Source: Microthrixaceae bacterium (lineage in GTDB: Bacteria > Actinomycetota > Acidimicrobiia > Acidimicrobiales > Microtrichaceae). Taken from it: a stretch of 64,000 nucleotides of DNA. Below, in pieces: positions 1 through 7,723 of the stretch. A program made the translations under genes and the position numbers. Position 1 is the stretch's first letter; each line of letters starts with the position of its first letter. Where the stretch lies: assembly GCA_020637215.1 (NCBI GenBank), contig JACJWI010000004.1:1-64000 (forward strand), read 5' to 3'. The notes under the pieces were generated by a model, which saw only the letters and a program-made list of their open reading frames with translations, ran no database searches and was not told the origin of the DNA.

Positions 1-52
1 CCATGACCTCGGTACCGAGCTGGCCGTTGGAGCCGGTGACGACGATGCGCAC
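1..52 (-). CDS. rmlD: dTDP-4-dehydrorhamnose reductase, N-terminal end only (partial)
   Basis: Only the first 17 codons lie in the window. Read from a GTG at 52 they give MRIVVTGSNGQLGTEVM, the Rossmann nucleotide-binding start (GxxGQLG) typical of RmlD, which reduces dTDP-4-keto-L-rhamnose to dTDP-L-rhamnose. The gene follows rmlB on the same strand with an 8-nt gap, the usual neighbour for this enzyme. With rmlA and rmlC at 15-16 kb it would complete the rhamnose donor pathway. The identification rests on a short stretch plus context. Confidence 0.72.
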   Translation of the reverse strand, partial: MRIVVTGSNGQLGTEVM

Positions 53-60
53 GATCGACC

Positions 61-1029
61 TCAGCGGTTCTTGACCCGGGCGGTGAGCGGCTCCCACCAG
101 TCCCGTCGTTCCCGGTAGAACGACACCGTCTCGTCCAGGGCATCGTCGAACGACGTCGCCGGGCTCCAGCCGAGGGCGCCGACCTTGTCGCTGGTGATCG
201 AGTAGCGCCGGTCGTGACCCAGACGGTCCTCGACGTAGTCGACGCTCGACTCGTCCTTGCCCAGCATGGCGAGCAGCCGGTCGGTGATGTCGCGGTTGGT
301 GCGCTCGTTGCCCCCGCCGATGTTGTAGATCTCGCCGACGGTTCCCTGGCGCAGCACCAGGTCCACCCCGGCGCAGTTGTCGCGCACGAACAGCCAGTCG
401 CGCACGTTGAGACCGTCGCCGTACAGCGGCACCTTCTTCCCGTCGAGCAGGCTGGTCACGAAGTACGGGATCAGCTTCTCGGGGAACTGGTACGGGCCGA
501 ACTGGTTGGAGGAACGGGTGACCAACACCGGCAGCTCGTAGGTCTCGTGGTACGCGAGCGCTATCAGGTCCGAACCGGCCTTGGCCGCCGAGTACGGCGA
601 GCGGGGCGCCAGCGGATCGGTCTCGGAGAAGGAGCCCTCATCGATCGAGCCGTAGACCTCGTCGGTCGAGATGTGCACGAACCGCTCGACGCCGATGCGG
701 GTGGCGGTGTCGCACAGCACGTTGGTCCCCGAGCAGTTGGTCCGGACGAACACGTCGGGGTCGAGCAGCGAGCGGTCGACGTGGCTCTCGGCCGCGAAGT
801 GGACCACGGCGTCGTGGCCGGCCATGGCCGCGGCCACCGCGTCTCGGTCGCAGATGTCGCCGCGCACGAAGCGGTAGCGGGGATCGTCCGCGACGTCGGC
901 GAGGTTCTCGAGGTTGCCGGCGTAGGTCAGCGCGTCGAAGACGGTGACCTCGTCGTCGGTCGTGGCCAGCACGTGCCGGACGTAGTTGGAACCGATGAAC
1001 CCGGCTCCGCCGGTGATGAACAGACGCAC
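61..1029 (-). CDS. rmlB: dTDP-glucose 4,6-dehydratase
   Basis: This is an extended short-chain dehydrogenase that converts dTDP-glucose to dTDP-4-keto-6-deoxyglucose, step 2 of dTDP-L-rhamnose synthesis. Visible are the N-terminal GGAGFIGSNYVRHVL NAD site, the HFAAESHVDRS motif, STDEVYG, the catalytic YSAAK (YxxxK) and SSNQFGPYQFPEKLIP, all family hallmarks. The length of about 322 aa is normal. An AGGAGG ribosome-binding site touches an ATG at 1038 with no spacing but lies 9 nt before a GTG at 1029, so I chose 1029 (MRLFITGG). The ATG would add three residues. The gene precedes rmlD closely and is probably co-transcribed with it. Confidence 0.95.
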   Translation of the reverse strand: MRLFITGGAGFIGSNYVRHVLATTDDEVTVFDALTYAGNLENLADVADDPRYRFVRGDICDRDAVAAAMAGHDAVVHFAAESHVDRSLLDPDVFVRTNCSGTNVLCDTATRIGVERFVHISTDEVYGSIDEGSFSETDPLAPRSPYSAAKAGSDLIALAYHETYELPVLVTRSSNQFGPYQFPEKLIPYFVTSLLDGKKVPLYGDGLNVRDWLFVRDNCAGVDLVLRQGTVGEIYNIGGGNERTNRDITDRLLAMLGKDESSVDYVEDRLGHDRRYSITSDKVGALGWSPATSFDDALDETVSFYRERRDWWEPLTARVKNR

Positions 1030-1181
1030 CCGGGACATCCTCCTGTGGAACGGGTCTGGCCGCCGAACGGCGGACCGTGGGGTCGGTCGAGCGACCGGGA
1101 CGAGCGTAGTGGCGGACCCTGAGGGACCGGCACTCCGGAGCGCTCGGCGGTCCGACGCCGGTCGCCGGGTCAGCGCTGGGT

Positions 1182-2225
1182 TCAGATCGGTCGACGACCG
1201 AACCGGGCCACGTCCCAGAGCAGATCGACGAGCAGCCGGGCGTACACCCGGCTGGCCCGGAACGATTCGGCCTTCTGGCGACCCCTCAGGCGCATCCACT
1301 CGAACCCGGTCGGGTCGTCGTCGACCAGTCCGAGGAACGACACGAGGTCGTCGGGATCGGCCGCCTCGAAGAAGTCCAGACCGGGGTCGAGTCCGTTGGC
1401 AGGCGACAGCGTCTCGCTGATGACCAGGTTCCCGACCGCCAGGTGCAGCGCCACCCGGTTCTCGAAGCTGGGGTACGGCTCGTTGTGGACGTTGATCGCC
1501 ACCAGGAACTGCCGTGCCGTCTCGGCGAGGGCGGTTCCGAACACCCCGTGTTCGATGTGCATCACGTCGTAGAGGTGCTTGGGGCCGATCAACCAGGCCT
1601 CGCGGTGGGCCGTGGATCGTCCGACGAACAGGGCCCGTGCCTCGTCGAACGGCTCGAGTCGGTGGCTGAAGATCTCATCTGCGACCGGGAGCGGCTGGGA
1701 GCGCCAGATCGGCAGGTACCGGGCCGCGGAGTCCACGATGTGGGGGTCGAAGGCGATGACCCGGTCGAACTGCTCCGGATCGACCAACGCCAGGTCCTGG
1801 AGTCGGCGTTCGAGATCCGGATGGGGATCGCCGGCGGGACCGCCCGCGGACGCTCCGCCCCGGGGCAGCGGTTCGGTGAGGAACCCGAGCGTCAGGGCCG
1901 GAAGGTCCCTCAAGGACCCGGCCGCGACGATCTCGGGCCGGAACACGACCACCACGTGCGGGTCGACGGTGTCCAGGTGACGTCGCAGAGCGTCGGGGTC
2001 GGCTCCGGCACGGTGCTCGACGAAGGTCGGCTCGATGACCTCGGTCGCCGCCAGCTGCGAGCAGACCTCGAAGTAGGTGCGTTGACCGACGAAGGCGACC
2101 CGGAACGGCTCACCGGGTTCGGGCAGAGGGGCCGCCACGTCGGGCCGCAGCTCGGCCAGCGGGGACCACCACCGACGGTCGGTGTCGACCGGCAGGGCCT
2201 CGAACGGTCGGGTCGGGGTCGACAA
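1182..2225 (-). CDS. CgeB-like glycosyltransferase
   Basis: A 347-aa protein. Its C-terminal third (FENRVALHLAVGNLVISE, then a glycine/aspartate stretch, then a helix with RLRGRQKAESFRASRVY) has the pattern of the GT-B C-terminal half found in spore-maturation CgeB/Glyco_trans_1_2 proteins. There the 'names' of the acceptor end and the donor-binding loop precede a final helix. The N-terminal half contains a Rossmann-like segment (FRVAFVGQRTYFEVCSQLA). It stands head to head with the GT4 gene at 2340 and beside rmlB, so a role in assembling a rhamnose-containing surface glycan is likely. Donor and acceptor cannot be told from sequence. The ATG start at 2225 is 114 nt from the divergent gene. 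Confidence 0.6.
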   Translation of the reverse strand: MSTPTRPFEALPVDTDRRWWSPLAELRPDVAAPLPEPGEPFRVAFVGQRTYFEVCSQLAATEVIEPTFVEHRAGADPDALRRHLDTVDPHVVVVFRPEIVAAGSLRDLPALTLGFLTEPLPRGGASAGGPAGDPHPDLERRLQDLALVDPEQFDRVIAFDPHIVDSAARYLPIWRSQPLPVADEIFSHRLEPFDEARALFVGRSTAHREAWLIGPKHLYDVMHIEHGVFGTALAETARQFLVAINVHNEPYPSFENRVALHLAVGNLVISETLSPANGLDPGLDFFEAADPDDLVSFLGLVDDDPTGFEWMRLRGRQKAESFRASRVYARLLVDLLWDVARFGRRPI

Positions 2226-2320
2226 GGACGCGAACTATAGTTCGCCCACCCATGACCACGGATCGTGCATGACCCGGGAGATGCGGCCCGGAGCACCGGA
2301 CGCGAAGCGACCGGAGCCCA

Positions 2321-2340
2321 CCGCGGGGGTGTTCCCGCGG
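2321..2340 (+). repeat. Hairpin at the ribosome-binding region of the GT4 gene
   Basis: CCGCGGG (2321-2327), a six-base loop and CCCGCGG (2334-2340) form a perfect 7-bp stem. It ends on the first base of the proposed GTG start and includes the only G-rich Shine-Dalgarno candidate. If formed in the mRNA it would reduce translation. A regulatory role is inference. Confidence 0.4.
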
Positions 2341-3704
2341 TGAAGATCGCCTTCCTCGTCCCGTCGCTGCGCCTGTCGGGCGGGCTGAACGTCGTGATGG
2401 AGCACGGAAGCCGACTGGCCCGTGACCACGACATGGACGTCACGATGGTGATCACGCACCATCCCGACGAGGTGCCGTGGACCTACGACGGACTCGACGA
2501 CGTGAGCGTCCGGACCCTGGCCGACGCCGCGGGCGAGCCCTTCGACCTGGTGATCGCGACATGGTGGGACACGGTCACCCACCTCCACCGGCTCCCCTCC
2601 AAGCAGTACGCGTACTTCGTCCAGAGCCTGGAGGACCGGTTCTTCGGTCCCGCGGACCCCCAGGGGGTTCTTGCGGGACTCACCTACCGGCTCGGCCTCC
2701 CGGTCATCACCGAGGCACGCTGGATCGCCGACCTCTTCGAGGCGCTGCAACCCGAGGTGCCGTGCTTCTACGTCCCCAACGGCATCAACAAGGACATCTT
2801 CCCGGTCCTCGCCGAGGTGCCGGACCGTCCCGACGGTCCGCTGCGGGTGCTGGTCGAGGGCAACGTCGACGACCACATCAAGGGGGTTCCCGAGGCGCTC
2901 GAGGCGATCGGCCGGATGGTCGAGCCGACCGAGCTGACCGTCGTGTCGGCCAAGGGCGGGACGCTGCCGGGAGCCGAGGTGATCGGTCCGATCTCGCAGC
3001 GGGAGCTGTCCGACGTCATGGCCCGCACCGACGTGGTGCTGAAGCTGTCGCGGGTGGAGGGGATGGCCGGACCACCGCTCGAGGGTTTCCACCGGGGAGC
3101 GACCGCCGTCATCACCCCTGTCACCGGCCACGACGAGTACACCCAGCACGGATGGAACGCCTTGGTCACCGGTTGGGACGACCCGACCGGCACCGCCCGC
3201 CAACTCGACCTCCTCGCCGCGGACCCCGCGCTCCTCGGCTTCCTGCGCACCAACGCGGTCGCCACCGCGGCGGCCTGGCCCGACTGGGACCGGGCCGCCG
3301 AGACCATGGCCGACGCCGTGCGATCGATCGCCACCGCGTCGCCCCACGATCTGGCCGCCACGGTTCCGCTCCTGCGCGAGGCCCGCTTCCAGGTGGCGAG
3401 GGACTCACGTCGGATCCACCGGCTCAAGGAGCGCATCGCCTTCGACGAGATCCACATCGCGAAGGTCGAGGAGAACTGGCGCGTCGCCGGCGACCGGGTC
3501 CAGGAGCTGTCACGGCTCACCGAGGCGCAGGCCGCCCGCATGGACCGGGTGGAGGCGATGCTCACCGAGCTCGAGCGGTCACGATGGCTTCGGTTGTTCG
3601 ATCGGCTCGAGGCTCCCGTCCAACGACGCCGGGACGGTCTCGGCACCGTCCGGGAGCGCCTGCGCTCCGTGCGCGACACCGCTCGGGAGGAACCGGGCAG
3701 CTGA
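2340..3704 (+). CDS. GT4-type glycosyltransferase with C-terminal coiled coil
   Basis: A 454-aa GT-B fold glycosyltransferase. The N-terminus KIAFLVPSLRLSGGLNVVMEH carries the acceptor-side glycine loop. FYVPNGINKDIF and the later EGMAGPPLEGFHRGATAVITP segment (the E-x7-E region that contacts the nucleotide-sugar) are GT4 hallmarks. The last ~100 residues are charged and helical (SRRIHRLKERIAFDEI, QELSRLTEAQAARMDRVEAML), a probable coiled coil, as in rhamnosyltransferases that handle long polymers. The GTG start at 2340 sits on the right arm of a small hairpin (CCGCGGG-loop-CCCGCGG, 2321-2340), which could mask the start. An upstream in-frame ATG at 2265 is less likely because the extra 25 residues resemble no conserved domain. 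Confidence 0.8.
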   Translation: MKIAFLVPSLRLSGGLNVVMEHGSRLARDHDMDVTMVITHHPDEVPWTYDGLDDVSVRTLADAAGEPFDLVIATWWDTVTHLHRLPSKQYAYFVQSLEDRFFGPADPQGVLAGLTYRLGLPVITEARWIADLFEALQPEVPCFYVPNGINKDIFPVLAEVPDRPDGPLRVLVEGNVDDHIKGVPEALEAIGRMVEPTELTVVSAKGGTLPGAEVIGPISQRELSDVMARTDVVLKLSRVEGMAGPPLEGFHRGATAVITPVTGHDEYTQHGWNALVTGWDDPTGTARQLDLLAADPALLGFLRTNAVATAAAWPDWDRAAETMADAVRSIATASPHDLAATVPLLREARFQVARDSRRIHRLKERIAFDEIHIAKVEENWRVAGDRVQELSRLTEAQAARMDRVEAMLTELERSRWLRLFDRLEAPVQRRRDGLGTVRERLRSVRDTAREEPGS

Positions 3705-3726
3705 TCGTCCCCCGGGGCCGGATCCC

Positions 3727-5286
3727 TCAGGCGGCGGTGAGGAGGTGGTGGAGCAGTTCGTCGAGGGCGTAGGCGGTGAGGTGTTCTCCGCCGCCGTGGC
3801 AGCGACACGAATCAGCCCCGATGCCCGGTGGCGCTTCGGGTGGGTGTGTCTGGTGTGGCAGCACCGCAACATCGGCGTGTGGTCCGGGTGTCGGGCCTGG
3901 CGGGCCGGAGGAACCGAGGCAGCGGGTTCGGTCGTAGAAGGTGAGTTGGCTGCCGTTCCGGACGATCTGCCAGCGTTTCCGGTGCAGTTCGTGGTGATGG
4001 AAGCTGCACAACAACACACCGTTGTCGAGGTCGGTGAGACCACCGTCCTCGGCGACTCCGGCGATGTGGTGGGTTTCGACGAAACGGGTAGTCGGACATC
4101 CCGGGAACTCACACGCCGATACGCCGCCGGCACGATGGCGTAGAGCGCGGCGTTGGTGACGGTTGAACAAGCGTTTCTCCGTACCCAACCAGAGTGGTTG
4201 GCCGTCGTGGTCGACCAACATCTGCAACGTTCCCTCACAGAGGACCCGTGACAACTCGGCGTTGCTCAGATGTGCCCCGGTGCGCGGCAGATAGGCACGG
4301 GAACCGAGACCGACCGCCACGTTCGCGTCGATGTCGATACCGAGGACTTCGGCGAGAGCGGCGATGTCGCAGACGACCTGCACGGCGAAACGTTCACCAC
4401 CACGGTCACCCACACCGGCACCCGACGCGTGGTCCAACACGATGGATGCCATCGCGGTGATCGACTCGACCGCGCTCACACCCCGCCCCGACACCCCCAC
4501 CTCACTGGCTTCCCCAGTAGCGGCGGCACGGGCTGCGTCAGCGGCTCCCGCCGCGTCGGTGGCTTCGGCTGTGTCGGATGGTTCACCAGCTTCAGACGGC
4601 TTGTCGGCGTGTGGGTGGGTGCCGGCTCGTTCCAGTTCGGCGATGACGGCCCGTCGGGCTTGTTCGAGCAGTTCTCCGGTGAGCTTGTCGAGGGCGCCGT
4701 CGATCCAGTTCCGCCACCAGTGATCCAACTCGAGATCATCCGCAACAGAACCATCAGCACCGCCGCCGCCGTCACCGTCGGTGTCGTCGTTGGTGGTGGG
4801 GCGTAGTGACCGGTACGCGGCGAGCACCCGTTGTGCTTGACGTGGGGTGCAGGCCCGCACGACGTCGAGGACCCTCGCCTCGTTGTCGGCGGTGACGACC
4901 CTCGCGGCGGACGCCAACACCCCCATCGACACCTGCCCGCCGCGTGCCGCGGCGAGCAGGGACGGCATCTCATCGACCCGCGCCGCGATCGACACCAGAC
5001 GTTCCGCGTCGCGAGGAGCGAAGTTCGTGCGCACCGACAGGTAGTGGGAGAAGGACCGCCACCCCCGGCCCTGCCATCCCCCGACCGCGTCGTACTCGGC
5101 GAGGACACCGACCAGTTCGGCGTCCAACGCGTGGATCTGCGCGGACAGCACACCGATGCGATCATCCAACTCACGCCGACGCGACTCCCAATCACCAACC
5201 CCATCCACGACCGCGCCGAGGTCCACACCACCAGCACCGCCAGCTCCAGCAGCTTCTGGCCGTTCGATGGTGGTCCCGCCGTCCAT
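3727..5286 (-). CDS. DUF222 / 13E12-repeat family HNH endonuclease, SOS-box promoter
   Basis: A 519-aa protein. The long N-terminal DUF222 helical domain (ELVGVLAEYDAVGGWQGRGWRSFSHYLS... through VVTADNEARVLDVVRACTPRQAQRVLA) is typical of actinobacterial 13E12 REP proteins. The C-terminal HNH domain has CEFPGC, VETHHIAG, LDNGVLLCSFHHHELH, with zinc Cys pairs and catalytic His. A central Ala/Thr/Glu-rich spacer (about residues 225-275) is low complexity. I chose the ATG at 5286 because a -10 box TACGAT lies 7 nt before it and a TTGCGT -35 lies 18 bp further up. A perfect LexA-type site fills the spacer between them. Longer starts (5295, 5319) would place the operator inside the coding region. 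It sits inside the polysaccharide locus beside a transposase scrap, suggesting arrival by transfer. Confidence 0.88.
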   Translation of the reverse strand: MDGGTTIERPEAAGAGGAGGVDLGAVVDGVGDWESRRRELDDRIGVLSAQIHALDAELVGVLAEYDAVGGWQGRGWRSFSHYLSVRTNFAPRDAERLVSIAARVDEMPSLLAAARGGQVSMGVLASAARVVTADNEARVLDVVRACTPRQAQRVLAAYRSLRPTTNDDTDGDGGGGADGSVADDLELDHWWRNWIDGALDKLTGELLEQARRAVIAELERAGTHPHADKPSEAGEPSDTAEATDAAGAADAARAAATGEASEVGVSGRGVSAVESITAMASIVLDHASGAGVGDRGGERFAVQVVCDIAALAEVLGIDIDANVAVGLGSRAYLPRTGAHLSNAELSRVLCEGTLQMLVDHDGQPLWLGTEKRLFNRHQRRALRHRAGGVSACEFPGCPTTRFVETHHIAGVAEDGGLTDLDNGVLLCSFHHHELHRKRWQIVRNGSQLTFYDRTRCLGSSGPPGPTPGPHADVAVLPHQTHPPEAPPGIGADSCRCHGGGEHLTAYALDELLHHLLTAA

Positions 5287-5323
5287 GCCCACCATCGTAT
5301 CGAACACGTGTTCGATCACGCAA
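5287..5323 (-). promoter_or_regulatory. SOS (LexA) operator inside the promoter of the HNH gene
   Basis: The core TCGAACACGTGTTCGA (5300-5315) matches the mycobacterial/actinobacterial SOS box TCGAAC-N4-GTTCGA at every position, and the palindrome extends to 18 bp (5299-5316). On the minus strand TTGCGT (5323-5318) and TACGAT (5299-5294) are spaced 18 bp as -35 and -10, with the operator in between. The ATG follows 7 nt after the -10, implying a leaderless transcript. LexA binding here would block RNA polymerase directly. 13E12 family genes in mycobacteria are known SOS genes. Confidence 0.82.
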
Positions 5324-5338
5324 GACCTGGGCCCAGAT

Positions 5339-5485
5339 TCACCGACCCTCGTCGGTGAGGCTCACCAACCGCACCGTCGTGTCGACCAACGACTCGGGCT
5401 CGAGACGTTCGACGACCGTCGCGACCAGGATCAGTCCCCCGTCAGCGACCAGCGACTCATCATCGAAGGTCGCCCGGACGCGGTT
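5339..5485 (-). pseudogene. N-terminal remnant of an IS1380-like transposase
   Basis: The minus strand encodes RVRATFDDESLVADGGLI followed by VATVVERLEPESLVDTTVRL and a stop at 5339. This resembles the N-terminus of IS1380-family transposases (TFDD.xLVA.AGL....LAERL.L..LV). Nothing of the catalytic DDE domain remains and no start codon is evident. The fragment begins where the glycosyltransferase gene stops (5485) and ends just before the HNH promoter. It is probably debris from an insertion event. The identification is from motif resemblance only. Confidence 0.5.
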
Positions 5486-6564
5486 CAGCGCAGCGACCGA
5501 CGGACCAGCCGCCAGTAGCCGACCAGCGGCCACTGGGCGGTCACCGCCCACCCCGGCAGTGGATGGTTGCCCGGCTGGACCACCTCGGCCAGCATCGGCG
5601 CGACGACGACGTCACCACGTCGTCGACCGGCCTGGACGTGACGGCGACGACGCACCAGGTCGGATCGGTGGGCGACGATCCAGGCCACGGACCGCAGCCG
5701 CTGGCCGAACCAGCCCTGAGCGGCGGCGACGGCGAACATCACCGCCTCCTGGAGCAGCAGCAGAGGTGCGAGCAACCCCAGGGTGCGCCGGTCGTAGACG
5801 GTCAGGAGCACCCACAACCGGTTCCGGTCGAGCAGGAAGAACTTGGTCGGGTTCCGGGAGAACTCGTAGCGGTGCGTGATCACCGCGGTCGGCTCGTAGA
5901 CCACCCGGTACCCGGCGAGCCAACACCGGAGGCTCAGCTCCGCGTCTTCTTGGTAGGCGAACAGCTCCGGGGCGAACCCCCCGAGCTCTTCCCAGAGGTC
6001 CCGGCGGATGGCCATCCCCGCACCGCTCGCTGCGAGCACGTCGAGCGGGCGGTCCCGCTCGACGGCCGGACGTTCGAACGACCCTGACCAGGACAGGCCC
6101 AGGAAGTGCACCTCGTTGCCCGCCGAGTTCAGCAGGTCGGGCCGATCCGCCAGCCGGAGGCTGCACGTGGCGATGCCGACTCCGGGCTCGCTCAACCGGT
6201 CGCACAGCCGGGCCAGGGTACCGGGTTCGACCACCGCGTCCGGGTTCACCAACGCGACGACCGAGGCGTCCACCGGGGATGTCGCGGCCACACCGACGTT
6301 GCACCCCTCGGCGAAGCCGACGTTGCGGCCCGCGTCGACCACGGTGACGCCGTCGCGGCCGGCCAGCCGAGCGACGGCACCGTCGGTGCACCCGTTGTCG
6401 ACGAGCACCACGTTCGCCGCGACTCCCACGGAGCCCAGGACGGCCTCGACGGACCGCTCGAGCCAGGGTTCGGCGCCGAAGGCCACGATCACCACCGTGA
6501 CCGGCGTCGGGGGCTGCGCCGACTCCGGCGGCTCCCCGTCGGGGTGGTCACCGTCCAGTAGCAT
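5485..6564 (-). CDS. GT2 family glycosyltransferase (rhamnosyltransferase-like)
   Basis: A 359-aa protein with a GT-A fold in its first ~230 residues: VTVVIVAFGAEPWLERSVEAV, the donor-binding VVLVDNGCTDG, NVGFAEGCNVG, VALVNPDAVV (DxD equivalent NPDA) and the acceptor-side ASGAGMAIRRDLWEELGGF...FAYQEDAELSLR, which carries the ED catalytic base motif. This arrangement is common in rhamnosyl- and galactofuranosyltransferases. The C-terminal 110 residues contain one hydrophobic stretch (LLAPLLLLQEAVMFAVAAA) that may anchor it to the membrane. The ATG at 6564 is preceded by TAGGAT (6576-6571) with a 6-nt spacer, a leaderless-type promoter. It is divergent from the GT2-DUF2304-wzx operon at 6593. 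Confidence 0.85.
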   Translation of the reverse strand: MLLDGDHPDGEPPESAQPPTPVTVVIVAFGAEPWLERSVEAVLGSVGVAANVVLVDNGCTDGAVARLAGRDGVTVVDAGRNVGFAEGCNVGVAATSPVDASVVALVNPDAVVEPGTLARLCDRLSEPGVGIATCSLRLADRPDLLNSAGNEVHFLGLSWSGSFERPAVERDRPLDVLAASGAGMAIRRDLWEELGGFAPELFAYQEDAELSLRCWLAGYRVVYEPTAVITHRYEFSRNPTKFFLLDRNRLWVLLTVYDRRTLGLLAPLLLLQEAVMFAVAAAQGWFGQRLRSVAWIVAHRSDLVRRRRHVQAGRRRGDVVVAPMLAEVVQPGNHPLPGWAVTAQWPLVGYWRLVRRSLR

Positions 6565-6570
6565 CGGCGC

Positions 6571-6576
6571 ATCCTA
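6571..6576 (-). promoter_or_regulatory. -10 box of the GT2 gene at 6564 (leaderless type)
   Basis: TAGGAT on the minus strand ends 6 nt before the ATG at 6564, so transcription should start at or next to the start codon. No Shine-Dalgarno sequence fits in the space. Confidence 0.5.
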
Positions 6577-6592
6577 TGAGTCGAGACGAGCG

Positions 6593-7342
6593 ATGAGTCC
6601 GACCGAGGGCTCCCCCGCCGCGGCGGACACTCTGGTGCTGATCCCGGCGCTCAACGAGCAGGCGACCGTGGCCGAGGTCGTCCACTCCGCCCGGGAGGCC
6701 CTCGGATGTGACGTCCTGGTCATCGACGACGGCTCCGACGACGACACCGCGGCACAGGCCGTCGGTGCCGGGGCCATGGTCGTGCGACACCCGTTCAACC
6801 TCGGCGTCGGCGGAGCAATCCGCACCGGAATGCGCGTCGCGTCGGATCAGGGTCGCCGCTTCGTGCTCCAGCTCGACGCCGACGGACAACACGAACCGCT
6901 CGAGGCCAAGCGGCTGCTCGATCGGGTCGTCGTCGACGGCGCCGACCTGGCCGTCGGTTCACGGTTCGGCAACGCCGCCTACGACGTGAGCTGGGGCCGC
7001 CGGACGATGATGCGGCTGTTGGCGCGCACCATCTCGCGTCGGATCGGGGTCCGCATCGACGACACCACGAGCGGGTTCCGGGCGTTCGGTCCCGCCGCAG
7101 TCGCCGAGTTCCGCCGCGACTACCCGACCGAGTACCTGTCCGACACCGTCGAGGCCCTCCTCCTGGCCCACGACGCCGGCTTCACCATCGTCGTCGAACC
7201 GGTGCAGATGCACCCTCGACAGGGCGGTGTCCCGTCGTCGGGACGGACACGCAGTGCGGTGCGGCTCCTGCGACTGTGGCTGGTCATACTCATCCATCCG
7301 GTCCGGGCCGAGCGACGACGGAGGGCCGCCGATGAACCTTGA
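6593..7342 (+). CDS. GT2 family glycosyltransferase, polyprenyl-phosphate mannose synthase-like
   Basis: A 249-aa protein. LVLIPALNEQATVAEVV, VLVIDDGSDDDT, HPFNLGVGGAIRTGM, LQLDADGQHEP (DxD) and GSRFG follow the order seen in dolichol/polyprenyl-phosphate hexose synthases, which charge a lipid carrier for use by membrane glycosyltransferases. RIGVRIDDTTSGFRAFG is the conserved acceptor-side segment. No membrane helices are present. Start ATG at 6593; the upstream ATG at 6576 is out of frame. The stop overlaps the DUF2304 gene by 11 nt, so the two are translationally coupled. It begins the five-gene forward operon 6593-11356. Confidence 0.87.
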   Translation: MSPTEGSPAAADTLVLIPALNEQATVAEVVHSAREALGCDVLVIDDGSDDDTAAQAVGAGAMVVRHPFNLGVGGAIRTGMRVASDQGRRFVLQLDADGQHEPLEAKRLLDRVVVDGADLAVGSRFGNAAYDVSWGRRTMMRLLARTISRRIGVRIDDTTSGFRAFGPAAVAEFRRDYPTEYLSDTVEALLLAHDAGFTIVVEPVQMHPRQGGVPSSGRTRSAVRLLRLWLVILIHPVRAERRRRAADEP

Positions 7343-7697
7343 GATCTTCGTACTGGTCGTCGCCTGCATCAACCTTGCCGTCGTGCTCGAGTTCGTGCGA
7401 CGGCGCAAGCTCGCCGAGTCGTTCGCGCTGCTGTGGACAGGCGTGGCGGTGGGCGCGTTCGTCCTGATCCTGGCCCGCCCGGTGATCGACCGGTTCTCCT
7501 CCTTCGTGGGCATCGAGTCCGGCACCTCGGTCGTGTTCTCCCTGGCCATCCTGTTCCTGGTCATCGTCAACATCCACCTCTCGGTGCACGTGACACGCCT
7601 CGATGACCGGGTGGAGGAGCTGGCCACCGAGATCGCGCTGCTGAACGGGATCCGCCACCCTGACGGCGACGAGAACGCCCCGGACGGCTCACGATGA
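7332..7697 (+). CDS. DUF2304 small membrane protein
   Basis: A 121-aa protein with three predicted membrane segments (about residues 3-20, 34-51 and 66-84: IFVLVVACINLAVVL, LWTGVAVGAFVLILA, VVFSLAILFLVIVNIHLSV). A C-terminal cytoplasmic helix (RLDDRVEELATEIALLNG) follows. The size, topology and position directly after a polyprenyl-phosphate GT2 are those of the DUF2304 family, which is habitually paired with such GT2 enzymes. Its biochemical role is not established; it may anchor or activate the partner. It starts inside the previous gene. Confidence 0.78.
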   Translation: MNLEIFVLVVACINLAVVLEFVRRRKLAESFALLWTGVAVGAFVLILARPVIDRFSSFVGIESGTSVVFSLAILFLVIVNIHLSVHVTRLDDRVEELATEIALLNGIRHPDGDENAPDGSR

Positions 7698-7723
7698 CCG
7701 CGCCGGTCCCGGTCGCGGCGTGA
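7694..7723 (+). CDS. Nine-codon minicistron bridging DUF2304 and the flippase
   Basis: ATG at 7694 overlaps the TGA of the DUF2304 gene (ATGA). The frame reads MTAPVPVAA and stops with TGA at 7721-7723, which overlaps the GTG start of the next gene (GTGA). The arrangement could carry terminating ribosomes across the 22-nt gap. It may be chance in GC-rich DNA. Confidence 0.25.
   Translation: MTAPVPVAA

Noticed and set aside
1084..1097. CGGTCG-AG-CGACCG upstream of rmlB as an operator
   Set aside because: A 6-bp GC-only repeat of this kind is expected by chance in such GC-rich DNA and it does not line up with a promoter.
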